Notes: generated from the sequence alone by a model not told the origin. DNA of 64,000 bases from JANPIX01 sp031425195 (GCA_031425195.1 JANPIX010000019.1:33966-97965); one strand, 5' to 3'. Positions 1 through 8,255 are shown, counted from the stretch's first letter. Numbers and translations: made by a program.

Positions 1-1
1 T

Positions 2-520
2 TCTGCCGACACGATCAAGATCCTGACGATCCGCACGGCAAGTTTTGAGGCAGTGGGAACAAGCGGAAGCGCCGCCCCTGTTGAGAATATCGCACAGCCC
101 GCCACTGGCGATTTGTCATCGTGGCTTGAAGACAAGGTCGCCTCAAACGACCGGCCGGATCTGACAAGTGCGGGCGTGGTGGTGTCGGGCGGTCGGGGCG
201 TCGGGTCGAAGGACGATTTCGCCTTGATCGAAAGACTGGCAGACAAACTCAACGCCGCCGTTGGTGCGTCGCGCGCGGCGGTCGATTCAGGCTATGCGCC
301 GAATGACTGGCAAGTCGGGCAGACCGGCAAGGTTGTGGCACCCGACCTTTACCTCGCAGTGGGAATTTCGGGGGCGATCCAGCATCTTGCCGGGATGAAG
401 GACAGCAAGGTGATTGTTGCGATCAACAAGGATGAAGAAGCGCCGATTTTTCAGGTTGCCGATTACGGGCTGGTCGCTGACTTGTTCACCGCCCTGCCGG
501 AACTGATCGAAAAGCTTTAA
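2..520 (+). CDS. etfA: Electron transfer flavoprotein alpha subunit, C-terminal part (5' end outside window)
   Basis: The reading frame is open from the first bases and ends at a TAA, so only about the last 172 residues of a family of roughly 310 are present. The FAD-binding half is recognisable: VVVSGGRGVGS, the SRAAVDSGY stretch, QVGQTGKVVAPDLY, and VGISGAIQHLAGM followed by VIVAINKDEEAPIF. EtfA pairs with EtfB and carries electrons from acyl-CoA dehydrogenases to ETF-ubiquinone oxidoreductase. A 3-hydroxybutyryl-CoA dehydrogenase gene follows, the usual etfBA-hbd neighbourhood. A hairpin with a T-run after the stop suggests transcription ends here. The family call is firm; the missing 5' end is simply off the window. 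Confidence 0.95.
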   Translation, partial: SADTIKILTIRTASFEAVGTSGSAAPVENIAQPATGDLSSWLEDKVASNDRPDLTSAGVVVSGGRGVGSKDDFALIERLADKLNAAVGASRAAVDSGYAPNDWQVGQTGKVVAPDLYLAVGISGAIQHLAGMKDSKVIVAINKDEEAPIFQVADYGLVADLFTALPELIEKL

Positions 521-542
521 GCTGCCGTTGAAAACCAATCTG

Positions 543-567
543 GCGGGGGCGCAGGCCTCCGCTTTTT
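543..567 (+). terminator. Rho-independent terminator after etfA
   Basis: A 7-bp GC-rich stem with one G-T wobble (543-549 with 556-562), a 6-base loop, and then TTTTT at 563-567, 23 bases after the etfA stop. It separates etfA from hbd. Confidence 0.6.
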
Positions 568-587
568 GCTTTCCAGACCACATGGGC

Positions 588-617
588 TTGCACGCAATTC
601 CTTGCGGGGCGTATGGT
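588..617 (+). promoter_or_regulatory. Possible sigma-70 promoter for hbd
   Basis: TTGCAC (588-593), an 18-base spacer and TATGGT (612-617) lie between the etfA terminator and the hbd start at 647. The match is partial, and the call rests on its position after a terminator. Confidence 0.35.
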
Positions 618-646
618 GCCGCAGTGCAGCACGTTGGGGGCGCGAA

Positions 647-1525
647 ATGACGAAGATCACATCCGTGGGAATCGTGGGGGCGGGCCAGATGGGCAGCGGG
701 ATTGCCCATGTGTTCGCGCTGGCCGGTTATGACGTGCTGATGAATGACGTTCGCCGCGAAAACCTGTCGGACGCGCTGACGCTGATCGAACGGAACATCG
801 ACAGGCAGGTGACCAAAGGCAAAGTCCTGGCGGCCGACAAGCGGGCGGCGATGGCACGGATCAAGACAACCGAACGGCTTGCTGATTTGGGGGCCTGCGA
901 TCTGATCATCGAGGCGGCCACTGAACGGGAGACTGTGAAGACCGCGATATTCGAGGATCTTCTGCCGCACCTGAAACCTCATACCATTCTTACCTCCAAC
1001 ACCTCTTCGATTTCGATCACACGACTGGCAAGCCGGACGGACCGGCCCGAAAAGTTCATGGGGTTCCATTTCATGAACCCGGTGCCGGTGATGCAACTCG
1101 TCGAACTGATCCGGGGGATAGCCACGGATCAGGCCACGGTTGACGCGTTGCACGAGGTGGTTCGAAAGCTGGGCAAGACCGCCGCGAGCGCCGAGGATTT
1201 TCCCGCCTTCATCGTCAACCGCATTCTGATGCCGATGATCAACGAGGCGGTGTATACCCTTTACGAAGGCGTCGGCTCGGTCAAATCTATCGATGAATCG
1301 CTCAAACTCGGGGCAAATCATCCGATGGGGCCGCTTGAACTGGCGGATTTCATCGGGCTGGACACCTGTCTGGCCATCATGAACGTGTTGCATGATGGTT
1401 TGGCCGACACGAAGTACCGGCCTTGCCCGCTGCTGACGAAATATGTCGAGGCGGGCTGGCTGGGCCGCAAGACGAAACGCGGGTTTTACGATTATACCGG
1501 GGATGTACCGGTTCCGACACGTTGA
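647..1525 (+). CDS. hbd: 3-hydroxybutyryl-CoA dehydrogenase
   Basis: This is a 292-residue NAD-dependent enzyme that interconverts 3-hydroxybutyryl-CoA and acetoacetyl-CoA in short-chain beta-oxidation and PHB metabolism. The N-terminal Rossmann motif GIVGAGQMGSGIAH is at residues 7-20. The family block TSNTSSISIT and the MGFHFMNPVPVM stretch follow, with its catalytic His. The C-terminal dimerisation domain includes LGANHPMGPLELADFIGLD. The frame is open further upstream to 566, but the ATG at 647 gives the standard N-terminus and follows a G-rich ribosome site. It lies downstream of etfA but behind a terminator, so it may have its own promoter. The deformylase-like gene begins 2 bases after its stop. 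Confidence 0.93.
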   Translation: MTKITSVGIVGAGQMGSGIAHVFALAGYDVLMNDVRRENLSDALTLIERNIDRQVTKGKVLAADKRAAMARIKTTERLADLGACDLIIEAATERETVKTAIFEDLLPHLKPHTILTSNTSSISITRLASRTDRPEKFMGFHFMNPVPVMQLVELIRGIATDQATVDALHEVVRKLGKTAASAEDFPAFIVNRILMPMINEAVYTLYEGVGSVKSIDESLKLGANHPMGPLELADFIGLDTCLAIMNVLHDGLADTKYRPCPLLTKYVEAGWLGRKTKRGFYDYTGDVPVPTR

Positions 1526-1527
1526 CG

Positions 1528-2031
1528 ATGGCCCAGCGCCCGTTCCTGCCGTGGCCTCATCCGTTGTTGCGAACCGCAGCGGCCCCTGTTGTCGCGATTA
1601 CTGACGACGTTCGCAAGATCTGGGCCGACATGGTGGCCGCGATGGATGCCATGCCGGGTTATGGTTTGGCGGCACCGCAAATCGGTGTCGGCCTTGCGCT
1701 CGCAGTTGTCGATTGTTCCGACACGCGGGGCCAGGCCGTTCTCATGGCGAACCCGAGTGTGCTTCACGCAAGCGCCCAGATGCGCGAACATGTTGAGGCC
1801 AGCCCGAATTTGCCCGGCGTTTCTGCCACCGTCAGCCGGCCCCGCGCCGTGACAGTCCGGTTCCTGAATGCCGATGGCCAGTGGGAAGAGCGCGATTTTG
1901 TGCATCTCTGGGCGACTTCCGCGCAGCATCAGATCGACCATCTGGCGGGCCGCATGTATTTCGATCACCTGTCACCCCTGCGCCGCAAGATGCTGTTGGC
2001 AAAGGCAGCCAAGCTGCGGGCACGGGGATGA
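1528..2031 (+). CDS. Peptide deformylase-like protein lacking catalytic residues
   Basis: This 167-residue protein has the peptide deformylase fold signature. Motif I is intact (GYGLAAPQ). Motif II, normally EGCLS with the metal-binding Cys, reads EASPN, so Cys aligns with Ser. Motif III, normally HExDH with the catalytic Glu, reads HQIDH: both His are kept but Glu is Gln. True deformylase removes the formyl group from nascent Met, so activity is doubtful here. The gene is coupled to fmt by an ATGA overlap, the usual place for def genes. Rhodobacteraceae often carry extra def-like copies, so this may be a regulatory or scaffold paralogue. The start at 1528 was chosen two bases after the hbd stop. 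Confidence 0.85.
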   Translation: MAQRPFLPWPHPLLRTAAAPVVAITDDVRKIWADMVAAMDAMPGYGLAAPQIGVGLALAVVDCSDTRGQAVLMANPSVLHASAQMREHVEASPNLPGVSATVSRPRAVTVRFLNADGQWEERDFVHLWATSAQHQIDHLAGRMYFDHLSPLRRKMLLAKAAKLRARG

Positions 2032-2945
2032 GCGGACGGCGTCGCATCATCTTTATAGGCACGCCGGATTTTTCGGTGCCCGCCTTGCAGGCGCTTGCTG
2101 CGCGCCATGATATTGTGGCTGTTTATTCGCAACCTGCCCGTCCCGCCGGCCGGGGGCAAAACCTGCGGCCAAGTGCGGTTCAGGTTGCCGCCGAGGCCCT
2201 TGGGCTTGCGGTGCTTAACCCGCGCACTTTGAAATCAATCGAGGCACAGGCCGAATTTGCATCCTTTGAAGCGGAACTTGCCGTGGTTGTGGCTTACGGT
2301 TTGATCCTGCCGCAAGCGGTTCTTGATGCCCCGAAACGGGGGTGCCTGAACATCCATGCCTCGCTTCTTCCCCGCTGGCGTGGTGCGGCACCCATTCATC
2401 GGGCCATTCTGTCCGGCGATGAAAAGACGGGCATCTGCATCATGCAGATGGAGGCCGGGCTTGATACCGGCCCCGTGCTGTTGCGGGACGAGACGCCTAT
2501 TGGTCCCAGCGAAACCACCGCCGACCTGCATGACAGATTGTCGGCCATGGGGGCGGCCCTGATCCTGGAGGCCGTGGATCAGCATGAAACCTTGGTCCCC
2601 GTTCCGCAACCCGACGCGGGCGTGACTTACGCCACCAAGATCGACAAGGCTGAGGCGCGGATCGATTGGACGGCATCTGCCGTGATCGTTGATCGCCAGA
2701 TCAGGGGCCTTTCGCCATTTCCGGGTGCGTGGTGCTTGGCGGGCACCGAACGATTGAAACTGCTGCGCAGTCAACCGGTCGCGGGGCATGGCATGCCGGG
2801 CGAAGTTTTGGCAGGCGGTTTTGTGATAGCCTGTGGCGGGGGGGCGGTTGAGGTGACTCTGGCGCAACGCGAAGGCAAGCGTCCGATGGACGGGGCCGTT
2901 GTTCAGCAAAGCCTTGGTCTAATGCGGGGCGCGGTTCTGCTTTAG
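2028..2945 (+). CDS. fmt: Methionyl-tRNA formyltransferase
   Basis: A 305-residue enzyme that formylates initiator Met-tRNA using 10-formyltetrahydrofolate. Visible signatures are FIGTPDFSVPALQAL near the N-terminus, then QPARPAGRGQ, and the formyltransferase core LNIHASLLPRWRGAAPIHRAI with its catalytic Asn-His and the following MQMEAGLDTGPVL. The C-terminal tRNA-binding domain begins around YATKIDKAEARIDW. Its ATG overlaps the stop of the deformylase-like gene (ATGA), implying translational coupling. The frame is open upstream inside the preceding gene, but 2028 gives the family N-terminus. Length is normal for the family. Confidence 0.96.
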   Translation: MSGRRRIIFIGTPDFSVPALQALAARHDIVAVYSQPARPAGRGQNLRPSAVQVAAEALGLAVLNPRTLKSIEAQAEFASFEAELAVVVAYGLILPQAVLDAPKRGCLNIHASLLPRWRGAAPIHRAILSGDEKTGICIMQMEAGLDTGPVLLRDETPIGPSETTADLHDRLSAMGAALILEAVDQHETLVPVPQPDAGVTYATKIDKAEARIDWTASAVIVDRQIRGLSPFPGAWCLAGTERLKLLRSQPVAGHGMPGEVLAGGFVIACGGGAVEVTLAQREGKRPMDGAVVQQSLGLMRGAVLL

Positions 2946-3035
2946 GAACAAGTTTTTCCGGCGCTATTTCATGTTCGGTTGTGGCATCCCATATGCAAGG
3001 GCGTAGATGGTTCTGTGTGAATGGGAAGGTCGGCA

Positions 3036-3275
3036 ATGCCAGTTCTGTTGTTCATCGTCGTGATCGGTGCGGCTGCAGGGTTTCTTGCGACCCGCGTGAT
3101 GAAAGTGCAAACAGATGTCCCGACCACCATTGTGATCGGGATGCTGGGTGCGGGTGTTGGCTGGGTCGTTCTGCGGGTTTTGGTTTCTGTCACCGGCTTT
3201 GCGGCAACATTTGTCAGCGCGGTGATCGGGGCGATGCTGCTGATCTGGGCGTGGCGGTATTATTTCAACCGTTAA
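3036..3275 (+). CDS. GlsB/YeaQ/YmgE-type small membrane protein
   Basis: A 79-residue protein with three hydrophobic segments. It matches the transglycosylase-associated (GlsB/YeaQ/YmgE) pattern: a first helix ending in GFLATRVMK, a central IGMLGAGVGWVVL helix, and a terminal helix VSAVIGAMLLIWAWRYY. Members are inner-membrane proteins linked to stress responses; the molecular function is unknown. ATG 3036 is preferred because GGAAGG sits 8-9 bases upstream; an in-frame ATG at 3021 would add five residues. The 3' end overlaps the convergent TetR gene by 11 bases. Confidence 0.75.
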   Translation: MPVLLFIVVIGAAAGFLATRVMKVQTDVPTTIVIGMLGAGVGWVVLRVLVSVTGFAATFVSAVIGAMLLIWAWRYYFNR

Positions 3276-3789
3276 GCCTTTTCACGACATCCTTCATCTT
3301 GAACGCCTTTTCGCCGCCGCCATCCCACAACATCTGCCCTTGCCAGACTGCGAACAGCATTGCTGCCGCTTCGGACCCCTTGGCCCCGTTGCCCAACCGA
3401 ACGGCCAACGCGGCCTCAACCCCCTGACGCCAGCGTTGCGCACGATCGCGCGTCGCCTTGTCGCGGAAATCGGCGGCAAGCAGGGCAAGATCCGTCTCGT
3501 CCGTATCCGACGCAGAAAGCGCCTTGAGAATCTGGGTGGCCCCTTTGGCCGTGACCGGCGCGTCCGCGATGACAGTTGCAGTCAGCCTGTCAAGTTCGTC
3601 CCAGGCGGCCAGAAGGGCGGCGCGCACCATACGTTCGCGCGTGCCATACCGCTGCACCAGCGTTGCTGGTGCAAGGCCGATGGCCCGGCCCACGCTGGAA
3701 AACGCCACAGCCTTGTCACCGCCCTGCACCATCAAGGCGCGTATCGCTTGAAAAATCTGTTCGTCGGGGATGGTTCTTGTGCGGCCCAT
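3265..3789 (-). CDS. TetR-family transcriptional regulator
   Basis: A 174-residue protein with an N-terminal TetR helix-turn-helix. The segment from about residue 8 to 55 includes FSSVGRAIGLAPATLVQRYG followed by TRERMVRAALLAAWDEL. The C-terminal ligand domain has no feature naming a ligand. It is divergent from the RibD/DHFR-like gene at 3834 with only 44 bases between the starts, so it probably controls that gene and itself. The 3' end overlaps the small membrane protein gene. Confidence 0.85.
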   Translation of the reverse strand: MGRTRTIPDEQIFQAIRALMVQGGDKAVAFSSVGRAIGLAPATLVQRYGTRERMVRAALLAAWDELDRLTATVIADAPVTAKGATQILKALSASDTDETDLALLAADFRDKATRDRAQRWRQGVEAALAVRLGNGAKGSEAAAMLFAVWQGQMLWDGGGEKAFKMKDVVKRLNG

Positions 3790-3833
3790 ACGATATTTAT
3801 AAACGAATGGTCATATATGTAAAGGACAAAACC
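3790..3833. promoter_or_regulatory. Divergent promoter region between TetR gene and RibD-like gene
   Basis: This 44-base AT-rich gap holds both promoters and the likely TetR operator. TTTATAAA and CATATATG are short perfect palindromes here. A loose dyad TAAACGAATGGTCA spans the middle. AAAGGAC serves as the ribosome site of the rightward gene. The exact operator cannot be fixed by eye. Confidence 0.4.
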
Positions 3834-4382
3834 ATGGGTCAGATTCGCGGCATGATCGCCTGCACGCTGGATGGGTTTGCAGCCGATACTGAAGGCGGGG
3901 TAGGTTGGCTGATGCCCTGGCACGAGGTTGATTACGGGTATTCCGATTTCGCGGCGCAGATCGGCACCGTTGTGTTGGGGCGGAAAACCTTTCAGCAACT
4001 GGGCAGCCTTTCGGCGGATTGGCCCTATCCGGGCAAGCGGGCCATCGTGGTGGGCAAGGGGTTAGGCGCGCCGCTGGCGGCCGGTGCCGAAACCTGGTCA
4101 GGCGGTATTCCGGCACTGGTTGACGAATTGCGCGCGGAACCCAGCGACAGTTGGGTTGTTGGCGGGCCGATGTTGCAATCGGCGTTTCTGGAACTGGACG
4201 CTCTCGACAGGTTGGAAGTGGCGATTGTGCCCCATCTGCTTGGCCGGGGTATTCGCCTGTTTCCCGAAATGCGCGCGCCTGGCCGTCAGCCGGAACTGGC
4301 CGGTGTTCGGCAATTCGCAAAGGGCCTGGTGATCCTTGACTACCGTTTTGGCCTGTCAGGACGCGGCGGAGTGGCCTTGTAA
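3834..4382 (+). CDS. Dihydrofolate reductase / RibD C-terminal family protein
   Basis: A 182-residue protein with the RibD_C / DHFR-like reductase pattern. It opens MGQIRGMIACTLDGFAAD, then has a short VLGRKTFQQL block, the VVGGPMLQSAFLELDALD segment typical of NADPH-binding members, and VPHLLGRGIRLF near the end. Such stand-alone proteins reduce pteridine- or pyrimidine-like substrates; the substrate here is unknown. The start at 3834 follows AAAGGAC. Its 3' end overlaps the convergent TRIC channel gene by 43 bases. Divergent control by the adjacent TetR protein is inferred from the layout. Confidence 0.85.
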   Translation: MGQIRGMIACTLDGFAADTEGGVGWLMPWHEVDYGYSDFAAQIGTVVLGRKTFQQLGSLSADWPYPGKRAIVVGKGLGAPLAAGAETWSGGIPALVDELRAEPSDSWVVGGPMLQSAFLELDALDRLEVAIVPHLLGRGIRLFPEMRAPGRQPELAGVRQFAKGLVILDYRFGLSGRGGVAL

Positions 4383-4975
4383 ACGGGCAAACGCCACCCA
4401 AAAACCACGCTGCCCATACGCAGGATGAACGTCAGTCCGGCGCAGGCCACCAGCGCCGGGCCGGCGTCGCCAATCCACGCCTGAACCGTCACGGCGGCCA
4501 CTGCCCCGGCAAAGGCCGCGGTAACGTAAAGTTCGCCCTGTTTCAGAACGAGCGGCACTTCATTGCACACGACATCCCGCATCAGGCCACCAAGACATCC
4601 CGTGACCATCCCCATAACCAGAACAGTGGGCCAACCCGCACCGACCCCGATCGCCACGCCAACGCCCGCGGGCACCGCCACAGCAAGCGCGCAGGCGTCG
4701 AGCCAAAGGAGCGCGCGATACCGGCTTTCCAACAGATGTGCGGTAAAGAACACGGCAACAGCCGCCAACGTTGCCACCAGAAGGATGACGGGTTCGGCGA
4801 TCCAGAACACCGTTCGATCCAGAAGCACGTCTCGCAGGGTGCCCCCGCCAACGGCCGTCAGGCACGCCACGAAAATGAACCCCACGATATCCAGTTGCGA
4901 CCGGCTTGCTACAAGTGCGCCGGTTAACGCGAACACGCCGACCGAAGCGTAGTCGAGCATATCCAGCAGTGTCAA
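4340..4975 (-). CDS. Trimeric intracellular cation (TRIC/UPF0126, YicG-like) channel protein
   Basis: About 211 residues with roughly seven hydrophobic helices forming the two repeats of the family. Each repeat has the glycine-rich signature: VGGGTLRDVLLDR in the first and GCLGGLMRDVVCNEVPLVL in the second. Prokaryotic TRIC proteins are trimeric K+-permeable channels. The proposed start is TTG at 4975, overlapping the rnhA stop as TTGA behind GGGGGA; the alternative is ATG 4960, five codons in. Translation coupling to rnhA is likely. The 3' end overlaps the convergent RibD-like gene. Confidence 0.85.
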   Translation of the reverse strand: MTLLDMLDYASVGVFALTGALVASRSQLDIVGFIFVACLTAVGGGTLRDVLLDRTVFWIAEPVILLVATLAAVAVFFTAHLLESRYRALLWLDACALAVAVPAGVGVAIGVGAGWPTVLVMGMVTGCLGGLMRDVVCNEVPLVLKQGELYVTAAFAGAVAAVTVQAWIGDAGPALVACAGLTFILRMGSVVFGWRLPVYKATPPRPDRPKR

Positions 4976-5439
4976 ACCGTCCCCCGCGCGTGCTTGTATG
5001 GGGCCATGCCAGCGCGGGCGAGTTCGTCGGCCCGTTCGTTTTCGACGTGCCCCGCGTGGCCCTTGATCCACTTCCACACGACTGTGTGCTGGTTGCGTGC
5101 CGCGTCAAGCCGTTGCCACAGATCCACGTTCTTGACAGGTGGCCCCCCTGCGGTGCGCCAACCCTTGCGCTTCCATCCGGCCATCCACTCGGTAATGCCG
5201 TTTTTCACATAGGCGCTGTCGGTCACAATCGTGATTTCCGACGGTTTCGACAGCGCCTCAAGTGCCGCAATCGCCGCCATCAATTCCATGCGGTTGTTGG
5301 TGGTGTTGGCCTCGCCCCCGTTCAGCACGCGTTCCTTGACGACAAGATTGCCGTCGCGCGCCAGCATCAGCACACCCCAACCGCCGGGCCCGGGATTCCC
5401 GCTGCATGCGCCATCGGTATAGGCCGTCAGATCAACCAT
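4972..5439 (-). CDS. rnhA: Ribonuclease HI
   Basis: A 155-residue enzyme that cuts the RNA strand of RNA-DNA hybrids. The acidic residues sit in their usual blocks: YTDGACSGNPGPGGWG, then TNNRMELMAAIAALE, VTDSAYV, and the C-terminal KGHAGHVENERADELAR handle. The frame is open for 21 codons upstream, but the ATG at 5439 begins the canonical MVDLTAYTDGAC and follows GGGACGA. It lies downstream of ispH and the DUF3429 gene on the same strand, a typical alphaproteobacterial string. Confidence 0.96.
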   Translation of the reverse strand: MVDLTAYTDGACSGNPGPGGWGVLMLARDGNLVVKERVLNGGEANTTNNRMELMAAIAALEALSKPSEITIVTDSAYVKNGITEWMAGWKRKGWRTAGGPPVKNVDLWQRLDAARNQHTVVWKWIKGHAGHVENERADELARAGMAPYKHARGTV

Positions 5440-5467
5440 TCGTTCGTCCCTAAAATACTGCCGGCGG

Positions 5468-5914
5468 CTACCAGACGAACGGTGCCAGACACAGCGCCAC
5501 AACGGCCGTCAATCCAATTCTCAATCGCAACCACCACGGCGGTGCAAGGTTTTGCCATGCAAACAGGGCATCAAGGCACAACAGGACAGCGAACCCGGCA
5601 ATCAGGAACCGCGCCGAAGATTCTACGCCGTTTCCAACCAACAAAAACACCCAGAGGGCGGGCAAGACAGAAAGAGCATAGAAGATGCCCGCCACTGAAG
5701 GAGCCGCGCGGGTGGAAAACCCCCACAGCGCGCCTGACATGAACGACAGGATGATCGACCCATAGGTCAGGCTGACAAATGGCCCGACATACCGCGGGCC
5801 AAGCCACGCCATCGTAAGGTCATGGGCGGGAACGCTCCAATAGGTGCAAAGCCCCCAGACAAACGGCAGCAATCCTGCCAGCCCAAGCAATAGCGCCGAA
5901 CGCGGAATTGTCAT
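5468..5914 (-). CDS. DUF3429-type membrane protein
   Basis: 148 residues with about five hydrophobic helices. The layout matches DUF3429: an early GLAGLLPFVWG helix, then YGSIILSFMSGALWGF, a central helix ALSVLPALWVFLLVG, and C-terminal LRIGLTAVVALCLAPF. Function is unknown. Its ATG overlaps the ispH stop (ATGA, 5911-5914), so it is translated with ispH, and rnhA follows 28 bases downstream. Confidence 0.75.
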   Translation of the reverse strand: MTIPRSALLLGLAGLLPFVWGLCTYWSVPAHDLTMAWLGPRYVGPFVSLTYGSIILSFMSGALWGFSTRAAPSVAGIFYALSVLPALWVFLLVGNGVESSARFLIAGFAVLLCLDALFAWQNLAPPWWLRLRIGLTAVVALCLAPFVW

Positions 5915-6861
5915 GCCGTTTCGCGCAGCACGCGGGGCACTTTGAATTCCACGTTTTCCTGTGCGGTTTCCACCACTTCGACCAGCGTTTCATACCGTAC
6001 GCGAAACGCGTCGATAACCTCGTTCACCAGCACCTCGGGCGCACTGGCCCCGGCGGTGATACCAACTGACCGAATACCCTGAAGCGCGCGCCAGTCAATA
6101 TCGGCGGCGCGTTGAACCAGTTGCGCATAAGCGCAGCCAGCACTTCGGCCCACTTCGACCAGTCGCAGACTGTTGGATGAATTCGGCGCGCCGATTACCA
6201 ACAGCGCGTCGATCTTCCCCGCAATCGCCTTGACGGCTGCCTGACGGTTCGTTGTGGCGTAACAAATGTCTTCCTTGTGCGGCCCGACAATGGCTGGAAA
6301 CCGCGCCTGCAGGGCGGCGACAATGCCTGCTGTGTCATCGACAGAAAGGGTCGTCTGGGTGATAAAGGCAATCTTGCCCGGATCACGTACCTGCAAAAGC
6401 GCAACGTCGGCTTCCGTTTCCACAAGCACCACTTCGCCCGGGGGCAGTTGGCCCATCGTGCCTACTGTTTCCGGGTGCCCGGCATGGCCGATCATCACCA
6501 TCTGCAAGCCATTCTCGAAATGCCGCTGCGCCTCGTTATGCACCTTGGTGACAAGGGGGCACGTGGCATCGACGGCAATCATCTGTCGCGCGGCGGCGGC
6601 GGCAGGCACCGATTTCGGCACACCATGCGCGGAAAAGATGACTGGGCGGTCGGCAGGCACTTCGTCAAGTTCATCCACAAAGATCGCCCCTTGCGATCGA
6701 AGGGCGTCGACGACGAATTTGTTGTGAACGATTTCGTGCCGCACATAGACGGGTGCGCCCCATTTCTGGATTGCCAGTTCCACAATCTTGATGGCGCGGT
6801 CAACACCGGCGCAAAACCCGCGAGGCGCGGCAAGATACAAGGTCAGGGGGGGGTTTGGCAT
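5911..6861 (-). CDS. ispH: 4-hydroxy-3-methylbut-2-enyl diphosphate reductase
   Basis: A 316-residue enzyme catalysing the last step of the MEP isoprenoid pathway, giving IPP and DMAPP with a 4Fe-4S cluster. The three cluster Cys lie in GFCAGVDRAI near the start, ATCPLVTKVH in the middle, and DICYATTNRQ later. The catalytic EIVHN-type loop appears as VRHEIVHNKFVV, with FSAHGVPKSV after it. C-terminal TAGASAPEVLVNEVI is conserved. It heads a short operon with the DUF3429 gene and rnhA. Confidence 0.97.
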   Translation of the reverse strand: MPNPPLTLYLAAPRGFCAGVDRAIKIVELAIQKWGAPVYVRHEIVHNKFVVDALRSQGAIFVDELDEVPADRPVIFSAHGVPKSVPAAAAARQMIAVDATCPLVTKVHNEAQRHFENGLQMVMIGHAGHPETVGTMGQLPPGEVVLVETEADVALLQVRDPGKIAFITQTTLSVDDTAGIVAALQARFPAIVGPHKEDICYATTNRQAAVKAIAGKIDALLVIGAPNSSNSLRLVEVGRSAGCAYAQLVQRAADIDWRALQGIRSVGITAGASAPEVLVNEVIDAFRVRYETLVEVVETAQENVEFKVPRVLRETA

Positions 6862-6937
6862 GTCGCGCCTGCTGTAATCGAACCGCGCCAGAGGTAGAAC
6901 CTAATGCGCGGGCCGTCCAGTCCCGCCGCATATGAAA

Positions 6938-6955
6938 GGCGGGCCAAAGCCCGCC
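6938..6955 (-). terminator. Hairpin after the NYN-domain gene
   Basis: A perfect 7-bp stem GGCGGGC/GCCCGCC with a CAAA loop lies just downstream of the NYN gene's stop on the minus strand. A short T-rich tail (TTTCATAT) follows on that strand. It isolates that gene from ispH. Confidence 0.6.
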
Positions 6956-6964
6956 CTTGCTGTT

Positions 6965-7537
6965 TTACTTCGCAATTACTGCTTCGTCGGCTGCTTCCGG
7001 GCGCGGCTCGCGCGGAGGGCGGCCGATCACGTCGCGCAGTTCGTCGAGTTCGATAAAGTTATCGGCCTGACGGCGCAATTCATCGGAAATCATCGGCGGC
7101 TGGCTGCGGATGGTCGACACGACAGATACGCGGACCCCCTGCCGTTGCAGGCTTTCGACCAGTGGACGGAAATCCCCGTCACCTGAAAACAGCACGATAT
7201 GATCAACGCGCGGCGCAAGTTCCATGGCATTCACCGTCAGTTCGATGTCCATGTTGCCCTTCACCTTACGCCGCCCTTGGCTATCGGTGTATTCCTTGGC
7301 TGCTTTTGTCACCATGCTGAACCCATTGTAATGCAACCAGTCAACAAGGGGGCGTATCGGCGAATATTCGTCGTTTTCCAGCAAAGCAGTATAGTAGAAG
7401 GCGCGCAGCAACTTGCCACGGCGCATGAACTCCTGCCGAAGCAGTTTGTAGTCGATGTCGAACCCAAGCGCCTTTGCAGCGGCATAAAGATTCGATCCAT
7501 CGATGAACAGCGCAAGCCGTTCGTCCTTGTAAAACAT
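6965..7537 (-). CDS. NYN domain (LabA/DUF88-type) protein
   Basis: 190 residues with the PIN-like NYN fold. The acidic positions are visible in ALFIDGSNLY (residue ~12), KGNMDIELTVNAMELA and VLFSGDGDFRPLVESLQRQG. The C-terminal tail is charged and probably disordered. NYN proteins are predicted metal-dependent ribonucleases; the substrate of this one is unknown. It is divergent from folK across a 142-base gap and followed by a hairpin. Confidence 0.85.
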   Translation of the reverse strand: MFYKDERLALFIDGSNLYAAAKALGFDIDYKLLRQEFMRRGKLLRAFYYTALLENDEYSPIRPLVDWLHYNGFSMVTKAAKEYTDSQGRRKVKGNMDIELTVNAMELAPRVDHIVLFSGDGDFRPLVESLQRQGVRVSVVSTIRSQPPMISDELRRQADNFIELDELRDVIGRPPREPRPEAADEAVIAK

Positions 7538-7679
7538 CTATCGCGTCCCCTCGACACCACTTAGAAAATGCATGACTTCCGAAATGAACTTTGGCTGATA
7601 TGGAAGTCGTCACAGAAGTGGGGTAGTTAGCTGTCGTGGGATGCCCAGACAACCCATCCACCCTGGGACATTAGCGCAC

Positions 7680-8255
7680 ATGGATCATTCGTCAAAGTTG
7701 GCTTTCGTGGCCATGGGTGCCAATCTGCCATTCGGCGAATTACTGCCTGCCATGACCCTTGACGCGGCGCTTGCGGAAATTTCGCTTGAGGGCGTTGAAA
7801 TTGTTCACAAAAGCAGGCTTTTCGCGACGCCATGCTTTCCCATCGGCGCAGGCCCTGATTATGTGAATGCTGCGATATCGCTGGACATACAAAAACTTTC
7901 TGACCCGGTGTCATTGCTAGCCGTGCTTCACAAGATCGAAGCAAGGTTTGGCCGTCTGCGCGAACAAAGGTGGGGGATGCGGACACTCGACCTGGATCTA
8001 TTGGCGTTTGGGCAAACGGTTCTGCCTGATTCCAAAGTACAGTCGGAGTGGCGTGACATGGCACCAAAAGACCAACCCTTCAACACGCCCGACCGTATGA
8101 TCCTGCCCCATCCGCGTCTGCAGGACCGGGCGTTCGTGCTCGTCCCGTTGGCCGATATCGCGCCGGATTGGACCCACCCCGTGACTGGAATGGATGTGCA
8201 GGCGATGCTGGCCGCCCTGCCGCAGGCCGACAGAGCGGCCGTTGTTCCTTTGTAA
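7680..8255 (+). CDS. folK: 2-amino-4-hydroxy-6-hydroxymethyldihydropteridine pyrophosphokinase
   Basis: 191 residues. The enzyme transfers pyrophosphate from ATP to the pterin precursor in folate synthesis. Hallmarks are the N-terminal VAMGANLPFGE, the catalytic block RWGMRTLDLDLLAFG with its Mg-binding Asp pair, and ILPHPRLQDRAFVLVPL. ATG 7680 is preferred; the frame extends 13 codons upstream to 7641 without conserved sequence. Followed by rpoZ, as in related genomes. Confidence 0.95.
   Translation: MDHSSKLAFVAMGANLPFGELLPAMTLDAALAEISLEGVEIVHKSRLFATPCFPIGAGPDYVNAAISLDIQKLSDPVSLLAVLHKIEARFGRLREQRWGMRTLDLDLLAFGQTVLPDSKVQSEWRDMAPKDQPFNTPDRMILPHPRLQDRAFVLVPLADIAPDWTHPVTGMDVQAMLAALPQADRAAVVPL

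Noticed and set aside
287..1393. 368-residue open frame antisense to etfA and hbd
   Set aside because: Both sense genes are well supported, and the antisense protein is a His/Arg-rich mirror with no known motif.
4906..5742. Plus-strand 278-residue open frame over rnhA and the DUF3429 gene
   Set aside because: It has no ribosome site or domain and overlaps two real genes on the other strand.
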